A stretch of 64,000 nucleotides of DNA from Occultella glacieicola. Lineage in GTDB: Bacteria; Actinomycetota; Actinomycetes; Actinomycetales; Beutenbergiaceae. The stretch's first letter is position 1, and every line of letters begins with the position of its first letter. The stretch covers positions 248,001-312,000 of the forward strand of contig NZ_SMNA01000002.1 in NCBI RefSeq assembly GCF_004353825.1. The letters run 5' to 3'. Positions 17,373 to 25,729 of the stretch are shown piece after piece. The notes below the pieces were generated by a model. That model was not told the DNA's origin and did not search any database. It saw nothing but the letters and a program-made list of their open reading frames with translations. Both the position numbers and the translations under genes were made by a program.

Positions 17373-18887
17373 CTACTTCTGGCCGTCGCCGGAGAAGTGG
17401 AACGAGGCCTGCACGCGCTTGCTCGGCCAGCGCTCGGTCGTCACCTTGGCGCGGGTGCAGAAGCGAATGCCCTCGGGGCCGTAGATCGGGCTGTCGCCGA
17501 AGAGCGAGTCCTTCCAGCCGCCGAAACTGTGCCACGCGACCGGTACCGGGATCGGCACGTTGACGCCGACCATCCCGACCTGCACGCGGCGGCGGAACTC
17601 GCGAGCGGCCGCGCCCGAGGAGGTGAAGATCGCGGTTCCGTTGCCATAGGGGTTGGCGTTGACGACGGCGAGCGCCTCCTCGAGGTCCGCGACGCGCACG
17701 ATGTCCAGCACTGGCCCGAAGACCTCCTCGCGGTAGACCTCGTAGCCGGTCTCGACCCTGTCGATCAGTGTGGGGCCGACGAAGAATCCCTCCTCGTGGC
17801 CGGGCACCACGTGCCCACGGCCGTCGACCACCAGATCAGCCCCCTCCCGCTCGGCGGAGCCGATCAGGCTCTCGATGCGCTCTTTGGAGGCGGCGGTGAT
17901 GACGGGACCCATGTCGGCGTCGGGCACGTCGCCGGGTGCGACCTTGACCGCGCGCGCCCGCTCGGCCAGCAGGGCCACCAGTTCGTCGGCCACCTCCTCG
18001 GCGACGACCGCGACGGACAGCGCCATGCAGCGCTCGCCCGCGGAGCCGAAGGCTGCCGCGGTGAGGTGGTCGGCGGCGTCCTCGAGGTCGGCGTCGGCGA
18101 GCACCACGCCGTGGTTCTTGGCACCGCCGAGGGCCTGCACGCGCTTGCCCGCGGCGCTCCCGGTGGCGTGCACGTACTTGGCGATCGGGGTCGAGCCGAC
18201 GAAGGAGACTGCGTCCACATCGGGGTGCTCGAGCAGCGCCGTCACGGCGTTCCTGTCGCCGTGCAGGACAGTGAAGACGCCGTCAGGCAGCCCGGCCTGT
18301 TGCCACAGTTCGGCGAGCACGTTCGCGGTGGACGGATCCCGCTCAGAGGGCTTCAGCACGAACGCGTTACCGGTGGCGATCGCGACCGGCGACATCCACA
18401 GCGGCACCATGACCGGGAAGTTGAAGGGTGTGATGCCGGCGACCACTCCGATCGGCTCACGCACCGAGTACACATCAATGCCGGTGGCGGCCTCGTCGCT
18501 GACCTCACCCTTCATCAGTTGCGGCAGTCCGCACGCGTGCTCGACGACCTCCAGGCCGCGCGCCACCTCACCGCGGGCGTCGGAGAGCACCTTGCCGTGC
18601 TCGCGGCTGATGATGACGGCAAGTTCGTCCGCGTGGGATGCGAGCAGTTCGCGGAACCGGAACAGCACCGCGGCTCGCTTCCCGAGCGAGAGCGCACCCC
18701 ATGAGCGTTGGGCGGCGACGGCGGAGGCGACCGCCCGGTCGACCTCTTCGCCGGTAGCCAGGGCCACCCGGGCGATCTCGGCGCCGGTGGCGGGGTTGTG
18801 GACCGGTGCGGTCCGCTGCGTCACGACGGGCACCGGGGCGCCGTCGACCCAGTGCCCCACGAGGGTCTTGGTCTCGGTGATCGTCAT
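17373..18887 (-). CDS. mmsA: CoA-acylating methylmalonate/malonate-semialdehyde dehydrogenase
   Basis: This 504-residue protein is an aldehyde dehydrogenase of the MMSDH/IolA class: GHWVDGAPV at the start, GITPFNFPVMVPLWMSPVAI, the NAD site FVGSTPIAKYV, the catalytic Cys at about 287 in GSAGERCMALSVAV, and GVNVPIPVPVAWHSFGGWK. The P-x-P-V-A motif near the end is typical of the CoA-dependent branch. It turns malonate semialdehyde to acetyl-CoA or methylmalonate semialdehyde to propionyl-CoA. GAGG precedes the ATG at 18887. Next to IolC-like and Cgl0159-like genes it most likely does the last step of an inositol-type pathway (IolA role). Confidence 0.93.
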   Translation of the reverse strand: MTITETKTLVGHWVDGAPVPVVTQRTAPVHNPATGAEIARVALATGEEVDRAVASAVAAQRSWGALSLGKRAAVLFRFRELLASHADELAVIISREHGKVLSDARGEVARGLEVVEHACGLPQLMKGEVSDEAATGIDVYSVREPIGVVAGITPFNFPVMVPLWMSPVAIATGNAFVLKPSERDPSTANVLAELWQQAGLPDGVFTVLHGDRNAVTALLEHPDVDAVSFVGSTPIAKYVHATGSAAGKRVQALGGAKNHGVVLADADLEDAADHLTAAAFGSAGERCMALSVAVVAEEVADELVALLAERARAVKVAPGDVPDADMGPVITAASKERIESLIGSAEREGADLVVDGRGHVVPGHEEGFFVGPTLIDRVETGYEVYREEVFGPVLDIVRVADLEEALAVVNANPYGNGTAIFTSSGAAAREFRRRVQVGMVGVNVPIPVPVAWHSFGGWKDSLFGDSPIYGPEGIRFCTRAKVTTERWPSKRVQASFHFSGDGQK

Positions 18888-19010
18888 AGGTCGTACCTCT
18901 GGTTGGTGTGGTCGCGCTCGCATCCGGCACGGGCGCGGTGGGTGGACTTGGAGGCCTCGCTGACCGGCACGCCCCACCAGGGGCCCGGTGGACTCGGGCC
19001 CACGCGCTGC

Positions 19011-19778
19011 TCAGTACCGCAGCGCCTTTCCGCCGTCGACGATTACTTCCTGCCCGGTGACGAAGGTCAGGTCGAGGGCGACGGTCACGATCGCGCGTCC
19101 GATCTCCTCGGAGTCCGCGAGGCGACCGAGCGGGACGAACTCGGCCTCGGCCTCGAAGTTCCTGGTTGCGGCGGCCTCACCGATCAGGCGCTCGTGCCAT
19201 CCCGAGATCACGGTGCCGGGGGCAACCGCGTTGACACGAACGGCGGGGGCGAGTGCGACCGCCAGTGCACGCGTCATCTGAGCGAGGGCTGCCTTGCTGA
19301 CGCCGTACGGCAATGAACTACCGACCACACGCGTCGCGGAGATCGAGGTGACATTGACAACTGAGCCGCCGCGCTCCTTGAGCGACTCGGCGAACGCCTG
19401 GCACACCCAGAACGCCCCGAGCAGGTTGACACCGAGGATGTCGTCCCAGAGCTCCGGGGTGATGGCGTCCAGGTCGGCGAAGTCGATGCGCTGGGTGGTA
19501 CCGGCACAGTTCACCAGGACGTCCACGCCGCCGCTCGCTGCCAGCACCTCTTCGGCACCGCGCTGGACCGCCTCGCGGTCGGAGACATCGAACTGAAGGG
19601 GGTGACCGGTCGCACCGAGGTCGGCGAGCTCGGCGCTGAGTTGCACGGCAGCCTCAGCAGAGCGCGAGTAGCCGATGTGGATCTCACCGACCCCCCGGCG
19701 GGCAAGCTCCAGACAGGTGGCGCGGCCGATCCCCGTGGCGCCCCCCGTGATGATCGCGACCCTTCCCGACCGGCTCAC
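19011..19778 (-). CDS. Short-chain dehydrogenase/reductase (island SDR 1)
   Basis: This 255-residue SDR has the NAD(P)-binding TGGATGIGR near residue 11, the NCAG motif (VDVLVNCAGT), the catalytic Ser in VTSISATRV and YGVSK with Tyr and Lys, and the closing FVTGQEVIVDGGKALRY. It should oxidise or reduce a sugar or cyclitol hydroxyl. It starts with a GTG that overlaps the stop of the Gfo/Idh gene (GTGA). Together with the Gfo/Idh, IolE-like and alcohol dehydrogenase genes it forms one long minus-strand catabolic operon. The substrate is not evident. Confidence 0.92.
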   Translation of the reverse strand: MSRSGRVAIITGGATGIGRATCLELARRGVGEIHIGYSRSAEAAVQLSAELADLGATGHPLQFDVSDREAVQRGAEEVLAASGGVDVLVNCAGTTQRIDFADLDAITPELWDDILGVNLLGAFWVCQAFAESLKERGGSVVNVTSISATRVVGSSLPYGVSKAALAQMTRALAVALAPAVRVNAVAPGTVISGWHERLIGEAAATRNFEAEAEFVPLGRLADSEEIGRAIVTVALDLTFVTGQEVIVDGGKALRY

Positions 19779-20908
19779 TCCGCCCCCTCCGTCAGATGAT
19801 CGGCGGCGCGGCGATCGTCGTCCGACATCGGCAACGTGATCGGCGCCTGGCGAGCCTGCGAAAGATAGACGCCCTTGATGACCTCCAGCGCGGCCATGCC
19901 GTCACGGCCGGTGATCGCAGGCGGGCGCCCCGCCCGGACCGCGTCGAGAAACTCCGCGATCTGGAGGCCGTGGAACTCGGGCACGCTCGACCGCCCCTCT
20001 TCCCGCTCGCGCCAACGCGCAAGGTCCTCCGCCGCACCGTCGAAGGTCCACGGGTCGTTGACGGCCTGCGTGAGTTCGGGGTTCTCCACCAGGCCCACGC
20101 TGTGACCGACGCTTCCGTGCACGGCCAGGCGGAACCCCGGTGCCCGGTAGGCGACCGTGGGGCTAGGCGCCGAGGCGAAGCCGTTCTCGAACGTCGTCAC
20201 CGCGCCTATCGTGGCGATGGCGCCGTTCTGGTAGGTGACGACGCCGCCCGCGACGTCCTCGACGTCGACGTAGTCCGCGTGCTTAAGGGTGGCCCAGCGC
20301 CCGTACACGGAGGTGGGGGTGCCGAGCATCCAGTTCAGCATGTCGACGTAGTGGATCGCCATCGTGAGGAGCACGCCGCCGCCCTCCCCGGCCCAGGAGC
20401 CACGCCAGTCGTCCTGCTCGTAGTAGCTACGGTCGCGCCCGAGGTGCGCGAGGCACTCGGCCGCGACCACTCGGCCGAGACGTCCCTGCACGATCGCCTC
20501 ATGCATACGTTGGGCGGCGGGAATGAACCGCCGTTGGAAGATCGTGCCCAGTGCGACCCCCGCCTCGTCGGCCGCGGCGACGAGCTCGTGAGCCTGCGTC
20601 AGCGACGTCGTGAGCGGTTTCTCGACCAGCGCGGCGACTCCGGCACGGATCGCCTGGATGGCCGGGTCGAAGTGCTGCTTGTGCGGGGTGGCGACGAGTA
20701 CGGCATCGAGGTCGGCCTCCGCGAGCATCCGCTCCACGGAGTCGTACGCCCTGGCGCCTGGGAAGCGTTCGGCCAGCCCCTGCGCTCGCGAGAGGGTGCG
20801 CGAACACAGCCCGACCAGCGCAACCCCCGGCAACGCGGCTGCCGCTTCGGCATGGACGGCGCCGAACCTGCCCAGACCGATGACGGCAACGCGTAGGTCG
20901 CGAGTCAT
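19775..20908 (-). CDS. Gfo/Idh/MocA family oxidoreductase (island copy 1)
   Basis: This 377-residue protein has the N-terminal Rossmann domain (VAVIGLGRFGAVHAEAAAAL, with GxGxxG) and the family signature VEKPLTTSLTQAHELV with the Lys that touches the substrate, then the C-terminal sheet domain (GEGGGVLLTMAIHYVDMLNW, with the catalytic-region His). It resembles inositol 2-dehydrogenases and related sugar dehydrogenases. It shares 4-nt overlaps with the genes on both sides, so it is cotranscribed and translationally coupled. In this setting it may play an IolG-like role, but the substrate cannot be fixed from sequence. Confidence 0.92.
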   Translation of the reverse strand: MTRDLRVAVIGLGRFGAVHAEAAAALPGVALVGLCSRTLSRAQGLAERFPGARAYDSVERMLAEADLDAVLVATPHKQHFDPAIQAIRAGVAALVEKPLTTSLTQAHELVAAADEAGVALGTIFQRRFIPAAQRMHEAIVQGRLGRVVAAECLAHLGRDRSYYEQDDWRGSWAGEGGGVLLTMAIHYVDMLNWMLGTPTSVYGRWATLKHADYVDVEDVAGGVVTYQNGAIATIGAVTTFENGFASAPSPTVAYRAPGFRLAVHGSVGHSVGLVENPELTQAVNDPWTFDGAAEDLARWREREEGRSSVPEFHGLQIAEFLDAVRAGRPPAITGRDGMAALEVIKGVYLSQARQAPITLPMSDDDRRAADHLTEGAE

Positions 20909-21804
20909 GCCGGAGTTCCCCGGCGCTGCGGGCGAACGATTCCTGCTGTTGCGAACGCCTTGTCGAGAACCTGATAGGACTGCTCAGCCGCACCGACCTC
21001 GTCGAAACCGGGGAGTGCCTGGCGGCGAACGCTGATCTCGACCGAGACGGTTCCCTCGTACCCTTCCCCGGCGAGGAGACCGACGAAGGTCCGGTAGTCG
21101 AACTCGCCTTCTCCGGGGATGAGGAAGTCGAATCCATCGACCGTGCGCACATGGTCCTTGACCTCGACCACGAGCGTGTACGGCATCAGCTGTGCGACCA
21201 CCTCGGGCAGTTCGAAGTCACGCACAGCGAAGTGGGAGATGTCGAGGTTGATGCCGAGGGCAGGCGATCCGACCTCCGTGAGGAGCTGGAGGGCGTGATC
21301 CACGGTCGACAGGACCGCCCCCGCGTGCGGCTCCACGGCCACGGTCGCGCCTGCCCGGAGCGCGAGTTCGCAGAGGTCGCCGAAACGGTCAACGATCAGC
21401 TGCCGGTCGGAGTCCCAGCTCGTCTGGGTCGTGATGGGCGGCGGTGAGCCGCCCAGCAGCGGAGCCTTCGGCTTGTGGGCGCCCAGGCTGACGGGCATCG
21501 GCACGCCCCCACCCAGAATCGAAGCGATCTCGAAGGACCGCAGCAGCCTGCCGCGGCTGACGGCCCAGGTGTCCTCGTCGCAGACGAGAGGTGCGTTGGC
21601 GGTGACGCTGGAGATCTCCAGCCCGGCCTCGACCGCGAGCGCGCGCCAGCGGACCGCGTCCCGGTCCGATGCCAGCGCCGCGTCCGTTGGCCATCCTTCG
21701 CAGACGGTCACCTCGACGCTGTCGAAGCCGATCCTCGACAGGTGTGTGACGACGTCGTCGAAGGCCATCGTCGGGGTCGACCACGTGTTGTAACCGATCC
21801 TCAT
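20905..21804 (-). CDS. IolE-like sugar isomerase/epimerase/dehydratase (TIM barrel)
   Basis: This 299-residue protein belongs to the AP endonuclease 2-like TIM barrels (xylose isomerase-like). The four metal ligands expected in this family are visible: Glu in TVAVEPHAG, Asp in INLDISHF, His in VEVKDHV and Glu in VSVEISV. Relatives include 2-keto-myo-inositol dehydratase (IolE) and sugar epimerases. The ATG at 21804 overlaps the end of the alcohol dehydrogenase gene by 4 nt. Dehydration or epimerisation of a keto-sugar made by the dehydrogenases of this operon is the likely role, which is inference. Confidence 0.88.
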   Translation of the reverse strand: MRIGYNTWSTPTMAFDDVVTHLSRIGFDSVEVTVCEGWPTDAALASDRDAVRWRALAVEAGLEISSVTANAPLVCDEDTWAVSRGRLLRSFEIASILGGGVPMPVSLGAHKPKAPLLGGSPPPITTQTSWDSDRQLIVDRFGDLCELALRAGATVAVEPHAGAVLSTVDHALQLLTEVGSPALGINLDISHFAVRDFELPEVVAQLMPYTLVVEVKDHVRTVDGFDFLIPGEGEFDYRTFVGLLAGEGYEGTVSVEISVRRQALPGFDEVGAAEQSYQVLDKAFATAGIVRPQRRGTPA

Positions 21805-22817
21805 CGGCGCACCTCGCCCGCGTCGGGGCAGAGCAGTTGCTTGACACCGGTGCCGCTGCGGACCGCGTCGAATGCGTCCTGCCACTCGTCCAGGGCGTAG
21901 CGATGGCTGACGAGCGTCTCCAACTCGATCGCCCCGTCGTGCAGAAGCTGCATCGCACGGTCCCAGGACGCCGGCGTGCTGGCGAAACCACCGGTGATGA
22001 CCAGTTCATGGAACGAGACGAGCGCCAGCGGGATCGGAACGGCGTCGCCGCGCTGCCCGATCTGGACGTAGCGGCCGCCTCGCCGGAGACGCTCGATGCC
22101 GAGCGCCATTCCGGGTCCGGAGCCTGAGCACTCGAGGACGACATCGACGGCGACCGGTGTCTGCGCGCTCTCGGTGGTCCCCGGCAGACCGAGGGCCGCC
22201 GCCACGGCGAGTCGTTCACGGTCGGCAGAGGTGCCGAGGATGGTCACGGTCCCGCCGGCGATCCTGGCGACCTGGGCGGCGAGCAACCCGATGGCACCAG
22301 GTCCGATGACCAGCACGCGGTCACCGGGCGTGACCGCCGCGAACGGGTGGTACAGCGAGCGGCACACGCACGCGAGTGGCTCGCTGAGTGCTCCGGCCTC
22401 GAGGGAGATCGAGTCCGGCAACACGCGAGCGTTGCGACCCGGCACGACGACCTGATCGGCGAAGCCACCATCCGCACCAGAGCCGATCGATACCCGTTGC
22501 CCGCACCGGTTCGGTGAGCCACTGCGGCAGTCCGAACACTCGCCACAGGTCGAGAGGAAGGTCTCCAGCGCCACCCGCTCGCCGACACGGCCAGGATCCA
22601 CACCGGTGCCCACCGCTGCGATCGTGCCGCTGACCTCGTGCCCCAGGGTCACCGGCGGCCGTGAGCGGTAGCTGCCGTCGAGGATGTGCAGGTCGGTACC
22701 GCACAGACCCGATGCCGCGACATCAACGACCACCTGGCCGGGCCCGGCCGCGGGCCGCGGGACGTCCTGCACTTCGAGGTCGCCTGGTTGTGGCCCGGTC
22801 TTGCGCAGTGCCCTCAT
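21801..22817 (-). CDS. Zinc-dependent alcohol dehydrogenase (sorbitol/threonine DH type)
   Basis: This 338-residue MDR enzyme shows the catalytic zinc ligands Cys39 (GLCGTD) and His60-Glu61 (LGHE), and a full structural zinc set Cys91, Cys94, Cys97 and Cys105. The cofactor site VLVIGPGAIGLLAAQVA is present. It resembles sorbitol, threonine and other polyol dehydrogenases. It overlaps both neighbours by 4 nt. In this operon it probably oxidises a polyol or keto-polyol intermediate using NAD(P). Confidence 0.93.
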   Translation of the reverse strand: MRALRKTGPQPGDLEVQDVPRPAAGPGQVVVDVAASGLCGTDLHILDGSYRSRPPVTLGHEVSGTIAAVGTGVDPGRVGERVALETFLSTCGECSDCRSGSPNRCGQRVSIGSGADGGFADQVVVPGRNARVLPDSISLEAGALSEPLACVCRSLYHPFAAVTPGDRVLVIGPGAIGLLAAQVARIAGGTVTILGTSADRERLAVAAALGLPGTTESAQTPVAVDVVLECSGSGPGMALGIERLRRGGRYVQIGQRGDAVPIPLALVSFHELVITGGFASTPASWDRAMQLLHDGAIELETLVSHRYALDEWQDAFDAVRSGTGVKQLLCPDAGEVRR

Positions 22818-23713
22818 CCGCCGATCATCGCTCCCAGATAGCGCCTTGCGCAGGATGTGTAGGTCGACGCGATGCTCTCGATCGCGTCATCACGCCCAAG
22901 CCTGCCATCGAGCCACCCTGCCACGGGCGCACCCCAGATGCTGCGCCCGATCGCGAAGCCGTTGAACCCTGGAGTCGCCGCCGCGACGTCGAGCCACCGA
23001 TCGAGCACATCACCGGCTGCGCCGTTCCCCAGGACGACGCATGTCCCCGGGTGTCGGCCCGCTGCGGCCTGCTGGGCCACCCGGGCCGCGGCGTCCGGGG
23101 AGGCTATGCCCTCGATCTTCCAGAGGTCGACCTGAATTCCGGCCGACTGCATCTCCGCCATAGAACCGCACAACTGCTCCAGGTCCACGGTAGGAATGCT
23201 GTCGGCGGTCTCGTTCACCTGTCCCACGATCAGTTCCAGCATGAAACCGATCGAGCGCTCAGCGAGGAAGTCGGACAGCGCCCGCAGCCTGGCGAGCTGG
23301 GTCTGCTTGTCCTCCACGGGGTCCGTCGTACGGTGCTTCACGAGCGCCTTCGCGTACGTCGGCCGGAACGCCAGAACATGCTGCTGGTAGTCCGCGCCGT
23401 ACTCGAAGACGAAGACCTGCTCGAACGCGCGCTCGACCGGCATCGTGATGGCGTGACCGGCACCGGCCGCGCGGCGTGCGATCGGAGCCCCGAACTCCTC
23501 GTCGACCAGGATCCCCGGTCGAAGACCCTCGAGCCCACGCTCGACAGCGACCGTGAAGGCATCGAAGATGAGCCCCTTGGCGTCTCCGATCTGTTCTCGG
23601 GTCATCCCAAGCGGTCGCACCGAGGCGAACGCTCGCTCTCGATGGTCGAATGCAAGCAAAGCCCAGGGCTGCTCGTCAGCGGCGCCACGATGTCTTCCCT
23701 CCGACCTCAGCAT
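22814..23713 (-). CDS. Cgl0159/DUF2090-like (beta/alpha)8 protein, aldolase candidate
   Basis: This 299-residue protein has the LLAFDHRERAF start of the fold, then RPGILVDEEFGAPI, MPVERAFEQVFVFEYGADY and VDLWKIEG. The pattern matches Cgl0159 of the Corynebacterium inositol cluster, where it sits beside iolC and iolA, and the DUF2090 domain fused to IolC in many proteobacteria. In both settings it is thought to take the place of the IolJ aldolase, cleaving 2-deoxy-5-keto-gluconate 6-phosphate to dihydroxyacetone phosphate and malonate semialdehyde. The Lys in LWKIEG is a candidate Schiff-base residue. It is the first gene of the minus operon, diverging from the kinase gene by 35 bp. Confidence 0.82.
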   Translation of the reverse strand: MLRSEGRHRGAADEQPWALLAFDHRERAFASVRPLGMTREQIGDAKGLIFDAFTVAVERGLEGLRPGILVDEEFGAPIARRAAGAGHAITMPVERAFEQVFVFEYGADYQQHVLAFRPTYAKALVKHRTTDPVEDKQTQLARLRALSDFLAERSIGFMLELIVGQVNETADSIPTVDLEQLCGSMAEMQSAGIQVDLWKIEGIASPDAAARVAQQAAAGRHPGTCVVLGNGAAGDVLDRWLDVAAATPGFNGFAIGRSIWGAPVAGWLDGRLGRDDAIESIASTYTSCARRYLGAMIGG

Positions 23714-23720
23714 GAGTTCA

Positions 23721-23742
23721 TGTTAACACATTTTGATATCCT
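23721..23742. promoter_or_regulatory. Divergent promoter region of the iolC-like kinase and the aldolase operon
   Basis: The 35-bp gap is AT-rich against its surroundings. TGTTAACA (23721-23728) is a perfect palindrome and TATCCT (23737-23742) fits a -10 box ending 6 nt before the kinase ATG, so the kinase transcript is probably leaderless. A regulator at the palindrome, such as the GntR protein two genes away, would control both directions. Confidence 0.6.
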
Positions 23743-23748
23743 GTCACG

Positions 23749-24690
23749 ATGCCAAGACAGACTGCCAACACGTTCGATCTGGTCACCGCCGGTCGCGCCG
23801 TCGTCGACCTCTACCCCGGCCAGGATGGCCTCGCGCCGAAGGACGTCCTCTCCTACACGCAATTCCTGGGCGGTTCACCGACCAACGTCGCCGTCGCGGC
23901 CGCGCGTGCCGGCCTGCGGACTGCCGCGGTCACGCGCACGGGCGACGATCTGTTCCACCAGTTCGTCGTCGCCCGGCTGGAGGCCTACGGGGTGGACACC
24001 CGCTGGGTGCGCGCGGTGGCGGACACCCGGACCACGCTCGCCGTGGCCGACCTGCAGGAACCGCACGCGCCCGCACTGCAGTTCTTCCGCGACCCTCGGC
24101 CACCGGAGAACGACATCTACCCCGATGAGCTGGCGGCGGCCGCCGCCTCCGCGGACACCCTTTGGCTGACCGCCTCCGGGTTCGCGGCGGACCCCTCGGC
24201 CGCCGCCCACGCTGCGGCGCTGCGCGAGCGGCGCCGATGCCTCCTGGACCTGGACTACCGGCCCGCGTTCTGGGCCGACGCGCGAGACTTCCACCTGCGG
24301 CTGCGCTCCGTGCTCCCCCACGTTGACACCGTGATCGGCAACGAGCAGGAGTGCGCGCTGGCGCTCGGGTCCAGCGGCACCCCCACCGAGCTGGCACGGC
24401 GACTGTTGGCCCAGGGTCCCGCTCTCGCCATCGTCAAGCTGGGGGCCGACGGGGCGCTCGCGGCCACGTCGGCAGGGGTCATCAGGCAGCCGGCCTTTCG
24501 GGCAGAGGTCGTGAACGGGCTCGGTGCCGGCGATGCGTTCGGAGGCTTCATCGCCAAGGGCCTGATCGAGGGCTGGCCGCTCGAACGGTCGCTGCGCTTC
24601 GCATGCGCGGCCGGTTCGATCGTCGCCTCACGGCGCGGCTGCTCTGATGCGATGCCAACGGAGACAGAGGTCGCTGGGCTGGCCGGCTAG
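23749..24690 (+). CDS. iolC: PfkB-family 5-dehydro-2-deoxygluconokinase-like (IolC-like)
   Basis: This 313-residue sugar kinase has the IolC features: GRAVVDLYPGQDGL, the FLGGSPTNVAVAAARAGLRT segment, ITR-like AVTRTGDDLFHQFV, the RDPRPPENDIYP stretch seen in IolC proteins, and the PfkB signature GLGAGDAFGG near 260 with the catalytic Asp. IolC phosphorylates 2-deoxy-5-keto-D-gluconate. A 2-keto-3-deoxygluconate kinase is a possible alternative, but the divergent Cgl0159-like and mmsA-like genes favour IolC. The start follows a -10 box by 6 nt without a ribosome-binding site. The family is usually 315-340 residues, so the length fits. Confidence 0.85.
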   Translation: MPRQTANTFDLVTAGRAVVDLYPGQDGLAPKDVLSYTQFLGGSPTNVAVAAARAGLRTAAVTRTGDDLFHQFVVARLEAYGVDTRWVRAVADTRTTLAVADLQEPHAPALQFFRDPRPPENDIYPDELAAAAASADTLWLTASGFAADPSAAAHAAALRERRRCLLDLDYRPAFWADARDFHLRLRSVLPHVDTVIGNEQECALALGSSGTPTELARRLLAQGPALAIVKLGADGALAATSAGVIRQPAFRAEVVNGLGAGDAFGGFIAKGLIEGWPLERSLRFACAAGSIVASRRGCSDAMPTETEVAGLAG

Positions 24691-24753
24691 TCCCGAGGCA
24701 CGAACGCCGGCACGCTCGGGCTCCCGGCGGCGACGGAACCCCCTCCGAGCGGC

Positions 24754-24774
24754 TATTGTCACATTGAGTTGACA
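24754..24774 (+). promoter_or_regulatory. Promoter and dyad before the GntR gene
   Basis: TATTGT (24754-24759) is a candidate -10. Overlapping and following it is the inverted repeat TGTCA (24757-24761) and TGACA (24770-24774) with an 8-nt centre. The position suggests autorepression. AGGGAGGG lies before the ATG at 24803. Confidence 0.5.
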
Positions 24775-24802
24775 TATTTCTGTAGCAGTAGGGAGGGTCA
24801 GG

Positions 24803-25549
24803 ATGTCCTCAACTGAAGCCGTCGTGCCGGTAGCGCTCGATCGCGCCTCGCCGATCCCGCTCTACTTCCAGCTCGCCGAGCAGTTGACAGCCGCGATCTC
24901 GGACGGTCAGGCACAGCCGGGCGACCCCTTCGAGAACGAGGTCGCGATGAGCGAGCGGCTGGGACTTTCGCGCCCCACCGTGCGTCGCGCCATCCACCAC
25001 CTCGTCGACCAAGGGCTGCTGGTTCGCAGACGTGGCCTGGGCACCTTCGTCGCGAGCCGGCGGGTGCATCGACGCGCGAGCAAGGGCAGCCTCTACGAAG
25101 ACCTTGCCATCCAAGGTCGCGACCCGAGCACCTCTGTACTGCGCCACGAGGTCGAGATCAACCCGCGCGCGGCGGCGTCACTCGACCTCGACAAGGACAC
25201 CGAGTTGCTCGCGGTCGTACGGCTCCGGCTGGCAGACGGCGAGCCGCTGGCGATCATGCGAAACTGGCTCCCGCCTCGCCACTCTGGAATCACTCGTGAG
25301 CAGCTCGAGCAACGCGGCCTGTACGCCCTGCTCCGCGATCAGGGCGTCGGATCCGTGGTCGCCCACCAGTCCATAGCGGCACGGCTACCGACCGTCGAGG
25401 AGCGAGAGCTGCTCGACATCTCCAGCCGGCTCCCCGTTATTGCTGTGACACGCACCGCCTTCGACCCCAGCGGAGCACCGGTGGAGCACGCCGAGCACGT
25501 CTACCGCTCGGACGGCTACACCTTCGACCTCGTGCTCGAGGAGTCCTGA
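24803..25549 (+). CDS. GntR family regulator (HutC type, UTRA domain)
   Basis: This 248-residue protein has a winged helix at about 15-85 (PIPLYFQLAEQLTAAISDGQ, MSERLGLSRPTVRRAIHHLV, LVRRRGLGTFVA) and a UTRA ligand domain after it (LAVVRLRLADGEPLAIMRNW, then HAEHVYRSDGYTFDLVL). HutC-type GntR proteins sense sugars, sugar phosphates or amino acids. It stands between the kinase gene and the second catabolic operon in the middle of the island, so it is the likely local regulator; its effector may be an intermediate of the pathway. Confidence 0.92.
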   Translation: MSSTEAVVPVALDRASPIPLYFQLAEQLTAAISDGQAQPGDPFENEVAMSERLGLSRPTVRRAIHHLVDQGLLVRRRGLGTFVASRRVHRRASKGSLYEDLAIQGRDPSTSVLRHEVEINPRAAASLDLDKDTELLAVVRLRLADGEPLAIMRNWLPPRHSGITREQLEQRGLYALLRDQGVGSVVAHQSIAARLPTVEERELLDISSRLPVIAVTRTAFDPSGAPVEHAEHVYRSDGYTFDLVLEES

Positions 25550-25595
25550 GCCGGCGGGGAGGTCTCCCGATCCTGGCACAGGCGGAGAATATGTA

Positions 25596-25625
25596 TTGAC
25601 ATTCTCACCTCTGTCCACCTAGCCT
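25596..25625 (+). promoter_or_regulatory. Promoter of the Gfo/Idh-MBL-SDR operon
   Basis: TTGACA (25596-25601) and TAGCCT (25620-25625) form a sigma-70-like promoter with an 18-bp spacer. The leader before the ATG at 25730 would be about 100 nt. A second part-dyad TGACA (25597-25601) and TGTCC (25613-25617) lies within it and may bind the regulator. Confidence 0.6.
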
Positions 25626-25729
25626 GAGTGCTGTCGACGCGCCGACCGTTGCTTGCCGGTGACGCCCGCTCGTTGCGCACGGGATAGAAGTCGACGCGGA
25701 CCCGGATGACACCGATTGAAGGGTGCAGC

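Noticed and set aside
23749-24690. Kinase as plain ribokinase or fructokinase
   Set aside because: The LYPGQ start, FLGGSPTNVAVAAA block and RDPRPPENDIYP stretch are IolC-like, and its neighbours are Cgl0159-like and MmsA-like. A keto-deoxygluconate kinase remains the main alternative.
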